A stretch of DNA of 64,000 nucleotides from Vandiemenella viatica (Eukaryota > Arthropoda > Insecta > Orthoptera > Morabidae), in contig JARYHS010009186.1 in the NCBI GenBank assembly GCA_031002005.1, forward strand, positions 256,275,199 to 256,339,198. Direction: 5' to 3'. Positions 1 to 9,082 of the stretch are shown here, in pieces (within the stretch, counting starts at the first letter, position 1; each line of letters begins with the position of its first letter). The position numbers were made by a program, and so were the translations under genes. Under the pieces are notes generated by a model. It worked only from the letters and a program-made list of their open reading frames with translations. It searched no databases and was not told the origin of the DNA.

Positions 1-194
1 GTGTTAAAACTATAATAAATAAATATTTAAAGATAAGACAAACACCTTCAATGTTTGCTAAAAATGTGAGCTTTATTTTAATTTTAATAAATAAATAAAA
101 ATGTTTATTGAGTGTTATTTAATTTTATTACACTAGGCAAATAAAATAAATAATTTAGCAACATGTCACGTATATTTTTATATTTCGACATTAA
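1..194. other. AT-rich sequence, nothing recognised
   Basis: This stretch is strongly AT-rich with short A and T runs and no open frame of note. I see no repeat family that I recognise here. Confidence 0.6.
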
Positions 195-312
195 TTAAAA
201 AGGTATCGATATGAGTAAGTATCGATACTTTTGCAGCACTCATATGAGTAAGTATCATAATACATTTTGAGTACTACTCATTTAAGTAGGTATCGATACT
301 TTGATGGTATCT
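195..312. repeat. cluster of TATCGATA palindromes with AGTAAGTATC repeats
   Basis: The 8-base palindrome TATCGATA occurs three times (about 203, 220 and 291). Between them are two direct copies of ATGAGTAAGTATC and several GAGTACT/GAGTAAGT units. Such sub-terminal repeat arrays built on AAGTATCGATACTT are typical of some insect hAT transposon ends, and the palindrome is also the core of the fly DREF/BEAF binding site. Neither reading is proven, because no transposase or paired end is visible nearby. Confidence 0.35.
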
Positions 313-775
313 GAACCCTTACATACCCCACAAGACCTAACAACAACACTAAACACGAGCAACGCTAATGCACTCTGGTGGCCGTTTTACTTGTCACAAA
401 GAATTGCAGCTCTAATTATTTACATACCCGTCAATGATGTTTATGTGTAAGCAGTTACATTGACATACGACCACCTAATCTGGGTGATTTTTTTTTTTTT
501 TCAACATCTGTAGATGGTAGCATGTGCTCGGTTATTAACGGCAAATACGATCATGCCCTTTTTTCCCCTCTTTTGGCTTTTGGTCTATGATTTTCGCCAA
601 CTCATAATGAAGCGGAGTCATGCGAGGGTTCTAATTCTTCTGGCCACTAGGGCTACCATTGCTTTTTATTCTAGTGAGGACGATCGTGCGAAGTGTTAGT
701 TAGTCAACCAGTTAGTGAGGTTGGCAAAATTCATATGAAGCTGAATTTTTTAAAACATTTCGTCTGAATCCAGGA
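313..775. other. no gene recognised
   Basis: The sequence is AT-rich to neutral with a T run near 490-500. A 61-codon frame at 514-699 has no recognisable motif and looks like chance. Confidence 0.5.
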
Positions 776-783
776 GGAACTGG

Positions 784-963
784 CAGGGCCGGCGCTAGGA
801 TTTTGGGGCCCGGGGTAAGCGTTCTTAGCAGTCACGAAACCAGTCGGGGGCCCTTGGCCAGTTCATCGGATAGGGCCCTGGGCGACCTTTTTTAATTGCC
901 CGGGTACATTTTACCCGCTTACCCCCCCCCCCCCGTCCCGTCCCAACCCTTACGCCGGCCTTG
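784..963. mobile_element. hAT-type MITE, 180 bp
   Basis: The element begins CAGGGCCGGCG and ends CGCCGGCCTTG, so the ends are imperfect inverted repeats of about 18 bp. It is flanked by a perfect 8-bp direct repeat, GGAACTGG, at 776-783 and 964-971. CAGGG-type ends with an 8-bp target duplication are the hallmark of hAT transposons. The inside has no coding capacity and is rich in G and C runs, including about 14 Cs near 922-935. It is a non-autonomous miniature copy. Confidence 0.85.
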
Positions 964-1129
964 GGAACTGGTTGATTTTCTTGTAAATCTGATGATTCTG
1001 ATTTTGTAAGAGGTTAATGATTTTTCCCGGGAACTAACTGAGACGTTTCCTAAGCGCCTCTAGAAGTGGGTGCGTTGTGTTTGGTACCTGGAACGAAAGA
1101 ACATGAAATCTGAATACGTTGCTCTGCCA

Positions 1130-1315
1130 GTCGCTTGAATGCTGTAACAACCATCACCGAGTCTCCTCTTCAGTGTTGTAGCATTCGGGAGGGCGAGAGT
1201 TCGAATCCCAATCCAGTCATCCAGATTTCGGGTCTCTAAATTATTGGAGACAAATTCCGGGATGGTTTCTTCAAAAGGCCGTGGTCAAATCCCTTTCCGT
1301 TGCTTGCTCCCAGTT
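1130..1315 (+). repeat. S1 SINE, diverged copy
   Basis: The order of blocks matches S1: a B-box-like GTTCGAATCCC, then a CATCCAGATT block, then CCGGGATGG, CTTCAAAAGGCC and a CCCTTTCC end. Many substitutions and a lost middle show that it is old. No target duplication was found. Confidence 0.6.
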
Positions 1316-1336
1316 CTTATATTAAGTTCAGAGAAA

Positions 1337-1586
1337 CCGAGCGTGCTGGGTGAGCGGTTAACGTTCTGACCTCGCATTCGGGAGGACGCGGGTTTGAATC
1401 CCCGTCCAGGCATCCAGATTTGGGTTTTCCACGGTTTTTTCCAAATCACTCCAGGAGAATGCCTGGATGCGTCCTTCAAAAAGGCCATGGCCGAATTCCT
1501 TCCCGTTCCTTGTCCCCAGCCCCATTCCGCCTCTTATGACCTTAGCCGTCGACAAGGCGTAAAGCAATAAAAATAAAATTAAAATA
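1337..1586 (+). repeat. S1 SINE, near full length
   Basis: This is a tRNA-derived SINE. A tRNA-like head (GGTGAGCGGTTAACG, then GGTTTGAATCCCC as B box) is followed by the S1 body (ATCCAGATTTGGGTTTTCC, CAAATCACTCCAGG, GGCCATGGCCGAATTCC) and an end near GACAAGGCGTAAAGC with an A-rich tail. A 13-bp direct repeat, AAGTTCAGAGAAA, flanks it at 1324-1336 and 1587-1599, which fixes both ends. The open frames seen across it on the other strand are shadows of the repeat. Confidence 0.85.
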
Positions 1587-1737
1587 AAGTTCAGAGAAAA
1601 CCATGGTTTCTTACGTATATTGGTTGTATTGCTGCATAATGCATTCATGTGTAGACATTTTTGTTCCTTTCGTGTAAGATATCCATTTCTCCTTTTCATT
1701 GAGATGAAACCGTTCCATGGTAGCTAAGTACCTATGA

Positions 1738-2310
1738 ATTACTATTATTATTATTTTGCTTATGGCATTACGTCTCGTCGACGTCATTAGAGGCGGAAAA
1801 GGACTGGAACAAGGAACGGGAAGGAATTAGGTTATGGCCTTTACGAAGAAACCATACCGGCATTTGATTTGGGTAATAATAATAATAATGATTTCGTGTG
1901 GTCGTAATGACCTGGTGGCAGGATTTTTATTGGCTGCGCATTCCGCCCCTGTGGTAGCCGCCTTAACCTAACTCGGCAATCCTGCCGGGTACAGTGTACC
2001 TACGGTTTAACGTGGAATCCGAACCACGGAAGCGCTCTGGCGTACTTCACATTACACAGCAAGCTGTGCCAGAGGGGAAGGCCGGGTTAAGTGCCTATGA
2101 AAACCCCCGCCGAGACAGAGATTCGAACCGGTGACCTTTCGATCTCCAGTCGGACGCCTTAACCACTGAGCCACCAGACCGCTCTGTTTGATTTGGGTAA
2201 ATCATGGGAAATGCAAATCGGATGGCGTGACGAGGATTCGAACTCGAGTCCTCCCGAGAGCGAGGACTGCTAGCCCGCCACTCTCGGTTCCTATCTAGTG
2301 TTCCTCTTCG
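1738..2310 (-). repeat. S1 SINE split by an S2 SINE
   Basis: The S1 tail and body lie at 1738-1862 and the S1 tRNA head at 2201-2310, both on the minus strand. The gap between them is exactly one S2 SINE plus one copy of its target duplication, so the S1 was in place first. The tail side has an ATTATT run. Confidence 0.8.
1877..2186 (-). repeat. S2 SINE, full length, nested in S1
   Basis: Read on the minus strand, it starts with a tRNA-like head (GGTGGCTCAGTGGTTAAGG as A box, GGTTCGAATCTC as B box) and ends in a short ATT repeat tail at 1877-1893. A 14-bp direct repeat, TTTGATTTGGGTAA, flanks it at 1863-1876 and 2187-2200. This is the best S2 reference copy in the window, about 310 bp. Confidence 0.88.
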
Positions 2311-2689
2311 ATACTCCGATTCGCTGACTGACGCTTGGTTTCATCATGTTATTCCTGAGTGGGTGACATGTAGACAGGACATATGCCAGATGTTATCAAC
2401 ACAGAACTACAGACGGTAGATTTAACGCTGTTCTTGGCGTAGAGTCTCGCTATTGTGTTAGATTGTCTTTCTGCTCTGGCGACACGGGCAGTCCAGGCAC
2501 GCGTCATCAGGGCCCTAACAAAAACAAAACGAGGATACGGTTTATTATTATCTACGAAGAGCTTCCCTGGTCAAGAGTCTAAACACACACGTCACCAATT
2601 CGTCTCAACTGACGATTACGCACAGTTCTGATATGATCCGGCTTCCTACAGTAAACAGCATTTATTTTCGTAATTCTCGGCTCAGACGG
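2311..2689. other. no gene recognised
   Basis: The base composition is mixed, without a recognisable repeat or convincing open frame. Confidence 0.5.
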
Positions 2690-2995
2690 AAGCGAGTCGT
2701 TGTTGTTGAAAATGGCGGACTGGCTGCGTCCGGGCAGAGGAGGGGAATTAATGATTTGCCAGTACGTCCTGCCTGCCTCCCCCACCCCGTATGTGGGATC
2801 GATGCCGCGGGGGTGGGGGTGGGGGGTGTTGCGCGAGATTGGTCGCAGCGGCAGAGTGCAGAGCCCGGGCAGCTCGCGAAATTACACAGGGGTACCGGGG
2901 GGGGGGGGGGGAGGGTGAGGCCCGGTATCGACTCCCGCTCACTGCCTGCAGGTGGCTGGCTGCTTCCTAGCCTCCCCGGCCGTCGCCAAACACAC
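2690..2995. other. GC-rich, CpG-containing island
   Basis: This 300-bp stretch is much richer in G and C than its surroundings, with several CG dinucleotides and G runs, including about 14 Gs near 2898-2911. Overlapping open frames on both strands (for example 2633-3067) come from the skewed composition and show no protein motif. It could be a promoter-like island or part of a GC-rich transposon. Confidence 0.3.
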
Positions 2996-3069
2996 GCATA
3001 TTCCTACTTCTCACCTCGCATTCTCTCTGTACGCCAGAAATGTTTGAAAACAGTCTATTGCGGCTAAAT

Positions 3070-3230
3070 AAAAAAACTTCGTTTTCTGGCAGACGCGTTT
3101 CGATTTATTCAATCATCTTCGGTGCCCTAGAACAGTTTTATTTACCGTACATGTTTTGTTGTTGTTTATAATTATAATCTGTTATGAAGTGCTAAGAGTA
3201 TTACATTCTACTTACAGTTTTTGTTTCCTA
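3070..3230 (-). mobile_element. PLE 3' end remnant
   Basis: On the minus strand the segment carries the hairpin-like core CCGAAGATGATT...ATCGAAACGCGTC (complement of about 3093-3122). The shared features are the GAAACGC core, CTAGGGCAC just 5' of it, and a TTACAG/CTGTAA block further upstream. The same order of blocks recurs at 6245-6400, where the coding part of a PLE follows, so I place both in one family. Confidence 0.45.
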
Positions 3231-3724
3231 TTTTCACATTGAAGTCTGGGGAAGTTATTAATAAAGCAGCTAAGGAAAAAGGTCTGAATCTCAACATGTT
3301 TGAAAACTGTTTGTCACACTCTGCTTGGAAGAGGTTTATCCTTAGGACTTGCGTCCAATCTGCTAGCAGGGTAGGTCAACATAGAGTGAAGATAAATTCG
3401 AAAAAAAAGCCAGCTTATTAGTTCACAGACAGAGGAATAGAGGTTTTCTATGGTTATAAGTTGGCAGAGGAACTGCTTACAAATATCTTTTAAATATCTT
3501 TACACATCATTTGATTATACACCCAGCTGGGCAGGACGTACTGGCTGGTTGTTAGGGAGAAGTTTCAAAATCCTGGATTTTCTGGAGATGGTGATGATGG
3601 ATGTACCAAGCAAGTGAGGAATTGCGATATCTGAGCTTAGTTAGTTACTATAGTAATTAACACGTTCGACGCCCAGCGTGATTCGGCTAAGTTTCTCGCC
3701 GGGCCCAAATCCTCGGAAAATGCA

Positions 3725-3955
3725 ATGCCAGAAAATAATAGAACAAGGAACGTATCCCACAATTTAAAGATTCGTAAGAACCAGCAGGGAAAGCCTATAA
3801 GAAGGGTGTGCACCATATTTTATCAGATGAAGAGGCGAACTGCCGAACGCCAAGAAGCGAAGAAAAGTGTAAAAGAACTACGACCTACAATTCCAACTGA
3901 CCAATATCACCTCAGATGTGTTTAGAATGTTTTAATGAACACCATGCGACGAAGT
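3725..3955 (+). pseudogene. piggyBac transposase C-terminal Cys-rich tail
   Basis: The frame reads GKPIRRVCTIFYQMKRRTAE, then a lysine-rich linker, then after a one-base shift CLECFNEHHA. PiggyBac transposases end in a cysteine-rich domain of the form C-x2-C, a basic stretch and L-C-x2-C-F-x-x-(Y/H)-H, which the last block matches well. The first C-x2-C pair is degraded to a single C followed by Y. The rest of the transposase, including the DDD catalytic core, is absent. It sits between matching TTAA sites, which supports the call. Family assignment is from motif memory only. Confidence 0.55.
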
Positions 3956-3957
3956 AT

Positions 3958-4312
3958 ACTGTTATATGTTATCCTAAATACTATTGTACTAGTGTACAGG
4001 GCGTATACTGGCGATGAGGCATGCAAAGATATTGCAGTAGGTATGAAAAGTAGTTCATGGAAGGGAAAAGATGACCATGACCACAAGCTGGCACTCGATT
4101 TCCGGCACAAGGGTGTGGGAAGATTTTATTTTTTAGGTAAGAATGAGTTACCAAGAGGAATGATGAATAACTTACCGAAAACGTTAAAAGAATTTAAAGT
4201 TAAAATTTGTAGAGGGAAAATGTAGGAGGGTGCAGGATAGGGGGAAGATGGGTGTGTAGGGAAATTGCCACCGGAGCGTGTGCTCCATTGCAATTAAATT
4301 AAATTAAATAAA
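3958..4312 (+). pseudogene. LINE-B 3' fragment: reverse transcriptase C-terminus and tail
   Basis: The frame 3935-4225 encodes the end of the LINE-B protein: VYRAYTGDEACKDIAVGMKS, DDHDHKLA, then GRFYFLGKNELPRGMMNNLP and KEFKVKICRGKM before the stop. The downstream GGGGGAAGATGGGTGTGTAGG block and the AATTAAATTAAAT tail are shared with copies at 42839-43010 and 45905-46000. It is a 5'-truncated insertion into the piggyBac element; AGTATA lies at both edges as a possible short target duplication. Only the part C-terminal to the catalytic core is present. Confidence 0.75.
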
Positions 4313-4876
4313 TTAATAAAAGTATAGTATAATGTCTATATTTTTATGCGATATACGCTACATTTATATTTATATTTCAGTGCTTATTCCATTAAATTGC
4401 TTTTAAAAATCTTATTACTTGTACATGAATAGCGTCACCCATATTTGGGTGTCGGGGCCCCCACGGAAGCATACCCGTCACCCAGATATGGGTGACGTGG
4501 TGAAGAACGGTTAAAGGATGTACAAAAGAGGGCAGCTAGTTTTTTTGTGTACATTATGTAATCAGCATCCACTCACTATTCAACAACGGTGAATAAAGCG
4601 CAGAGAATGAATAAGACGTGTGTTGGCGATGAAGCTTGGATAGACGCTGGCGGAAGAATTAGGAGTCGCACATGGAACTGAAGAGGTGACCGTGACCTTA
4701 GGCGTAAGGGAGCAGGAAAATAAAGGAATCAAGGACTGCAATAAGTTACCAACATTGTACCTGAAACATAGAAAGAACTTAAATATTCGCGAAAAAGGAA
4801 AATAGGCGAGAAGGGAAATTGCTGCAGGAACGTGTCGTCCATAGCATTCCGATAAATTAAATTAAATCAAATCAAT

Positions 4877-5090
4877 TAAACCTGTGATGGGCGTTCGATC
4901 TGTTACAGTAGGAGCGAGTCATCACCCGCCGTAACGGACTCGTTACTGAATCATCATTACCTCTGACTATCGACAGGAAGTAACTCACTAGTTGGATCAT
5001 TCAGATAATTATGACGCTAAATGAATTAATTAGTTCTTCAATTTACAGGTTTCCTCTGTACGACCGCCAGGTGATTTTTTTTTACTTTTT
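4877..5090. other. no gene recognised
   Basis: This is unique-looking, moderately AT-rich sequence between the LINE-B tail and the first TTA-MITE. Confidence 0.5.
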
Positions 5091-5723
5091 GGGGCGTCCA
5101 TTAATTACGTGAGGTGTCTTTTCGGTAATCTGTCGTGAGATTTTGTGGGTCCCCCTCCCCTAATGGAGTGTCCATAAACTACGTGACTCTGTCTAGGGGG
5201 TGGGGGAGGGGTTGACTGGAAAGTTACGTTGGGCTACGTGAGGGGAAGGGGGGTTTCAGAGCCAGCCGACGTGGCTTCTCATTAATATTATTTGACACAG
5301 TTAAAATGAGGTACAGAATACACAAAATCATGTGAATATTTATTTCCGTCATTTAATGATCTCCGTATGTAATTTACGATAGTCTGACAAGAGAAAACAG
5401 AGCAAAAGTCTTCTAGAATCAATAGGGAAAAAGGCTACGTGCTGCGCGGAGGAGGGGAGGGGGGTAGAGATAAAAGGCACGACAGGCTACAAGGGGGGAG
5501 GGGGGTTGTCAGGAGGCCAAAATGGAGCTACGTGGTTTATGGACGCTCCCTAACGCGAGATCGACTTCGTGATTTTTGAAGCTTTTTTTATCTCTACTGT
5601 TGTTTGAATAGCGACTATCTGAAATAAAAAGTTGCCGTGAGATTTCCGTCGACCCCCCCCCTCCCCCCGGTAAGATTTCACCGACCCCCCATATTTGAGC
5701 TCACATAATTAATGGACTCTCCC
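5091..5723. mobile_element. TTA-MITE, outer copy, split by another
   Basis: Its left end is GGGGCGTCCATTAATTACGT and its right end is the near complement (AATTAATGGACTCTCCC), followed by TTA at 5724-5726. The left target base triplet has decayed. G-rich and C-rich blocks with GTGAGATTT repeats resemble the copy at 43867-44244. A second TTA-MITE occupies 5164-5550, leaving about 240 bp of its own sequence. Confidence 0.65.
5164..5550. mobile_element. TTA-MITE, inner copy, 387 bp
   Basis: Its ends are inverted repeats, G(G/T)GAGTGTCCATAAACTACG on the left and the complement of GGGAGCGTCCATAAACCACG on the right, with TAA on both sides (5161-5163 and 5551-5553). The body matches 11692-12050 along its length, for example GACAAGAGAAAACAG and AGCCAAAATGGAGC. 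It has no coding capacity. Confidence 0.8.
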
Positions 5724-6240
5724 TTATAAATACAGTCCCTGAATGGATTCATGCGATTAATGAAATATCAAGACCGATGTCACATCTCTACTTGTAGACC
5801 GGAATTAGACGAACTTGTAAGTACTCTTGAGACGAGTCTAGTGTCGTTTGTTTGGCTTAAATCGGCCGCTGGGTTCCCTAGAAAATAAGCTCTCCCCATT
5901 GAGGGCTTACCATAAGGAGCTCTTCCGTTTGTATTGAGTGATACAGGCATCCCAGCAGTCCTCTATAAAAACTAGTTCTCGCGCTTGAAATCGTCTGAAA
6001 ACCACCAATCTGTAGCGATACACCATTCGCTAAGATGCGACTGCGTGGTATAATGTTGAAAGCCCTACGGGAATCTAGAGTTTCAGCCCCGGAACATCGA
6101 ATGCGAACAGATGAAATCAGTAGAGCTGTTGACGTCATAAGACATTTCCGCCACTGATTACTACAGAAAATCGGAATGTGACTCTAGTAACGTTGGGTTT
6201 CCTTCTCATCTAGTGTAGCTAACAAATGAAAAGACTTTGT
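5724..6240. other. no gene recognised
   Basis: A minus-strand frame of 86 codons at 5878-6138 has no motif I recognise. Nothing else is evident. Confidence 0.45.
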
Positions 6241-6244
6241 TATG

Positions 6245-6960
6245 GCATATGCGTTTCGGTTTATTAGACCATCATCAGTGCCCTAGAACAAGTTATGTAC
6301 AAGTTTTGATGTGTAGCATAATGTTTATCTAAATTAAGGTATAAATTTTGTTATTAAATAATACCTTTAGCTTATTTTACTTACAGTTTTTCTATATAAC
6401 ATTAGTGTATAGAATTGTTCCATATCAGTTTCCCCCTTTGAGGTTTCTCACTCACTCAACAATTTTGAATAGGAAACATATTTACACACGTTTGATTTTT
6501 GTAGGTAACTTCTGGAACAGGCTTAGTTGTCGTTCTTCTTCTTGAGGTTATTCACCAACTGACCATTTTTTTATGAAAAGCATATTTATACACGTATTTA
6601 CACACAATGTAGCTTTTTGAACAAACTTTTGTTATTGTTTATGGTTTCTTCTCAAAGATGCTAACTGTCTATGGCATATGCATTACCAACCTAATTTGTT
6701 TACTGAAGTTAAGTTTTATCTTTGCTGTAGCGGTTTCTTTGAATGCGAGTTCATTTTTAGTGTCCTTAATAGTGTCTTGTTCGTAAGATGGATGTATTCA
6801 TTGATCACATTTTCCCCTTCATTTAGTGCCTTTTGTATATGAAAAATTTTTTGACTGTCAACATGTTTTTTTCTGTGGTTATTGATTGTCAATATTTGCA
6901 AGTCTGTTTAAATTTCTGTGTGTTCGTGTTTGTTTTCAATTAAATGTTCTGCATATGTAA
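6245..6960 (-). mobile_element. PLE 3' half: GIY-YIG ORF C-terminus and 3' end
   Basis: On the minus strand, a frame starting near 6955 reads AEHLIENKHEH, then LQILTINNHRKKHVDSQKIF and ALNEGENVINEYIHL before ending about 6716. PLE proteins with a GIY-YIG nuclease end with a FAEHL..NKH block, a hydrophobic ILHI..HK..LD..E block and a tail of this kind. Downstream lies an AT-rich 3' untranslated part and then the hairpin with CTGATGA and GAAAC at 6251-6278. The reverse transcriptase and the catalytic part of the nuclease are missing, and a stop interrupts the frame near 6905. It is a dead fragment. Confidence 0.55.
6251..6278 (-). other. hammerhead-like core in a PLE end
   Basis: The minus strand reads CTGATGA, then T-GGT, a 7-base loop, ACC, then GAAAC. 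This is the order of the conserved hammerhead ribozyme core: CUGAUGA, stem II, GAAA. PLEs are known to carry hammerhead motifs in their terminal repeats. Stems I and III were not established by eye. Confidence 0.45.
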
Positions 6961-7159
6961 CGCCCTCTCCAACACTCGTTATAACGGTTATCATTTCACC
7001 TGATTTGTACGTAACTAGTGTGGGTTATGAAATCTGCTGTTCCAACATAGAAACCAACTTAATATCAAAATTTTCTCCTGTACAATAAGTTCGATTCAGA
7101 TTCGTATGGTACTATATTTCCAAAATGGAAGCTGCAAATTACAACTAGTCCGCGTATCG

Positions 7160-7335
7160 TAAATAACGATCCGCCATCCTGTCTCTTTTCGTGTCAGACT
7201 TTTTCACAAACTTCTGTCCTCACCCATCACATCTAGAACTCATTCATTTCGTACTTTCTACATCTACATATATACTCTGCAATTCACAAAATTGTGGGTG
7301 GCAGAGGGTGCTCAGCACCAAAGCTAATCTCTTTG
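7160..7335 (-). repeat. fragments of two LINE 3' regions
   Basis: Bases 7160-7255 resemble 28640-28720 (for example TTCACAAACTTCTGTCCTC and ACTCATTCATTTCG). Bases 7257-7330 match the LINE-C 3' end at 31258-31340 almost base for base (ATATATACTCTGCAAT...GGGTGGCAGAGGG). Neither carries coding sequence. Confidence 0.6.
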
Positions 7336-7985
7336 CTGTGCAAAGAGATTATTTGCTTGATATTTTTATATAATTACAATAATAACATCACCTAAAACAC
7401 ATGTGTTAGTCTTAAATTGTCCTTATAGCTACTATATACTAGTAAAGACTCCACTAATGACACTCAAATTATTCTTGGTAGATACCTCATAGATGTATGC
7501 CCCTCCAAACAATTATAGCATTGCTGATCAAATATAAAATAAAACATTTTTACCTTCGAGGGGAAAGATCAACGCAAGCGTTTTCCTATAGGAATGTACC
7601 ACTAGTGAAAGAAACGCGGCCAGTACGTCGAAGCTAGGAGTTCTGTTCACATATATCACATACCCTCGTATAGTCGAATGAAAATTGGTGTAGTTCGTCA
7701 TCATCGTATGTCACAGAACACTCACAATTAGCTTATTTTGTAGAAAATATTCCTGACAAGTGGACCACATTTCATGGAACACCGAATGTATATTATTACT
7801 TCAAACGCACTTTTCAGTATCTGTGTGACTGCAGGACTTGCTTTCGTTCTTTTAACTGAATTTTTCCATTTATTGAACAGTCAGGAAGGTAATAATAATG
7901 CTCTATCATAACAAATGCAACACATTGTGTTTAATATATGCAAATTAAGGAAACCACGCATGTATACACCATAGGGCTCAGTGTT
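7336..7985. other. no gene recognised
   Basis: AT-rich sequence without a recognised repeat or open frame of note. Confidence 0.5.
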
Positions 7986-7987
7986 AA

Positions 7988-8940
7988 GACCCATTCACAC
8001 TCGCAATCAGCTCAGCTCAGGTTAAAAATCGCTATACACGTAATCCAATGGGATCATTCACACTACGCGGTCCGCTCAGGTCAGGGAAAGGCAGCTCAAA
8101 CTGAAGATCAACAACGGTCAAGACCTGAGCTGAGCTGACCGCTAATGTGAACGTGCAACGGTCAGGTCAGGTCAGATCAAATGGGCGGCGAACGTCTGAA
8201 AACTATGCTCGTAAGCAATAAATAAAGAGTAATAAATAAAAAATAAATGTTTTAACGGTATATTATTTCTGTTTATTATAAAGTCGGTAAACTTTAATAT
8301 AAATTCAAATATTATTACACATTTTAGTACTGTCAAGCTACAGATCCTGTTTCCGAATTTTTTAAAAAACATTGTGAATATATTTTTTTGAATCAAATGC
8401 TTCTGTACCAGCGTTAGCACACAAACAAAGAATATTTGTAAAGTAGGGTTTCTCTCTCATCCTGAAATTCACTTTCTACATGGCATGAAATTTTATCCTT
8501 CCGTAAATAATTGTGCAAAATACATGTTGCTAAAATTATGTTATCAATTAATCCTGGAGCAGAATTAATTTTTCTAAAAAAATATCGAAAACTTTGAGCC
8601 CTAAAATATCAAAAGCATTTCGCACAACTCGTCTCTCACGGCATAGCCGGTAGTTAGCATTCTTTTTTCTCTTGATCTGTTTGCGCTTGAAACTCTGGAT
8701 ACACTCAGAACCATCCTCTTTTTGATCTTGACATATTTTTAGGTTCTTGATACAAAATCATTGCGATTTAATTGACGTTGAGGTAGAAAACGGCATTGTT
8801 CACTATGAGCAACTGAAATGAAATGCCCTCGTCTACGACTTGATCTGGCCTGACCTGAGCTGACCGCTAGTGTGAATGCTACCCTGGATTGTGAGCTGAG
8901 CTGACCTGAGCTGACCTGACCACTAGTGTGAATGGGCCTC
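7988..8940 (-). mobile_element. PIF/Harbinger element, internally deleted
   Basis: The left end is GACCCATTCACACT and the right end, reversed, GAGGCCCATTCACACT. The triplets outside are TAA (7985-7987) and TAG (8941-8943), consistent with a decayed 3-bp target duplication. Both end regions are filled with repeats of TCAGGTCAG/TCAGCTCAGG and further copies of CATTCACACT, spread over about 170 bp on the left and 100 bp on the right. A minus-strand transposase scrap lies inside. About 950 bp remain of an element normally several kb long. Confidence 0.75.
8405..8670 (-). pseudogene. Harbinger transposase C-terminal fragment
   Basis: On the minus strand one frame reads NANYRLCRERRVVRNAFDIL, and a shifted frame continues LIDNIILATCILHNYLRKDK. 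Harbinger (DDE superfamily) transposases end with FNYRLSRARR-VVENAFGIL and, about 40 residues later, a VLACCVLHNFLR helix. Both blocks and their spacing match. A frameshift near 8555 separates them and the frame stops near 8405. The N-terminal half with the first two catalytic acids is gone; the third acidic residue would fall just upstream of the NYRL block and is not preserved in a readable frame. Confidence 0.75.
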
Positions 8941-9082
8941 TAGGCATACCACTTATTCATCACCCCAACAGACTATATGTATCATCATTATAGATGCGAT
9001 AAATTGTGGCTACAGCGAGCCAACAGACTGAACTCTCGGCAGCGCTCTGTTTAGTTCACATTGTGTCACTAAGCCTGCCTGT

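Larger units (their letters stand above)
3661..4510 (+). mobile_element. piggyBac-like element, 5'-deleted
   Basis: The segment is bounded by TTAA at 3657-3660 and 4511-4514, the strict target site of piggyBac transposons. The ends are related inverted repeats: CACGTTCGACGCCC on the left and, in reverse complement, CCGTTCTTCACCACGTCACCC split as two blocks on the right. Near the right end are two palindromes, CACCCATATTTGGGTG and GTCACCCAGATATGGGTGAC. Inside are a C-terminal transposase scrap and a later LINE-B insertion. Only about 500 bp of piggyBac sequence remain. Confidence 0.65.
3365..4876 (+). mobile_element. old LINE-B copy, split by piggyBac
   Basis: The left part (about 3365-3656) matches LINE-B reverse-transcriptase-end sequence as seen at 55780-56000, for example GTGAAGATAAATTCG...AGCTTATTAG and CTGGGCAGGACG. 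The right part (4515-4876) resumes with AGGATGTACAAAAGAGGGC, the diverged equivalent of the LINE-B AGGGTGCAAAAAAGGGC, and ends in the AATTAAATTAAAT tail. The gap is exactly one TTAA-flanked piggyBac element. Many frameshifts make it non-functional. Confidence 0.65.

Noticed and set aside
1285..1699. Minus-strand frames of 67 and 113 codons
   Set aside because: They lie across an S1 SINE with a clear target duplication; the frames are shadows of the repeat.
2110..2186. tRNA-like sequence with A and B boxes
   Set aside because: It is the head of an S2 SINE with tail and target duplication, not a functional tRNA gene. The same applies to all other tRNA-like heads here.
2633..3067. 144-codon frame in GC-rich DNA
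   Set aside because: Overlapping frames on both strands, homopolymer runs and no motif suggest a composition effect.
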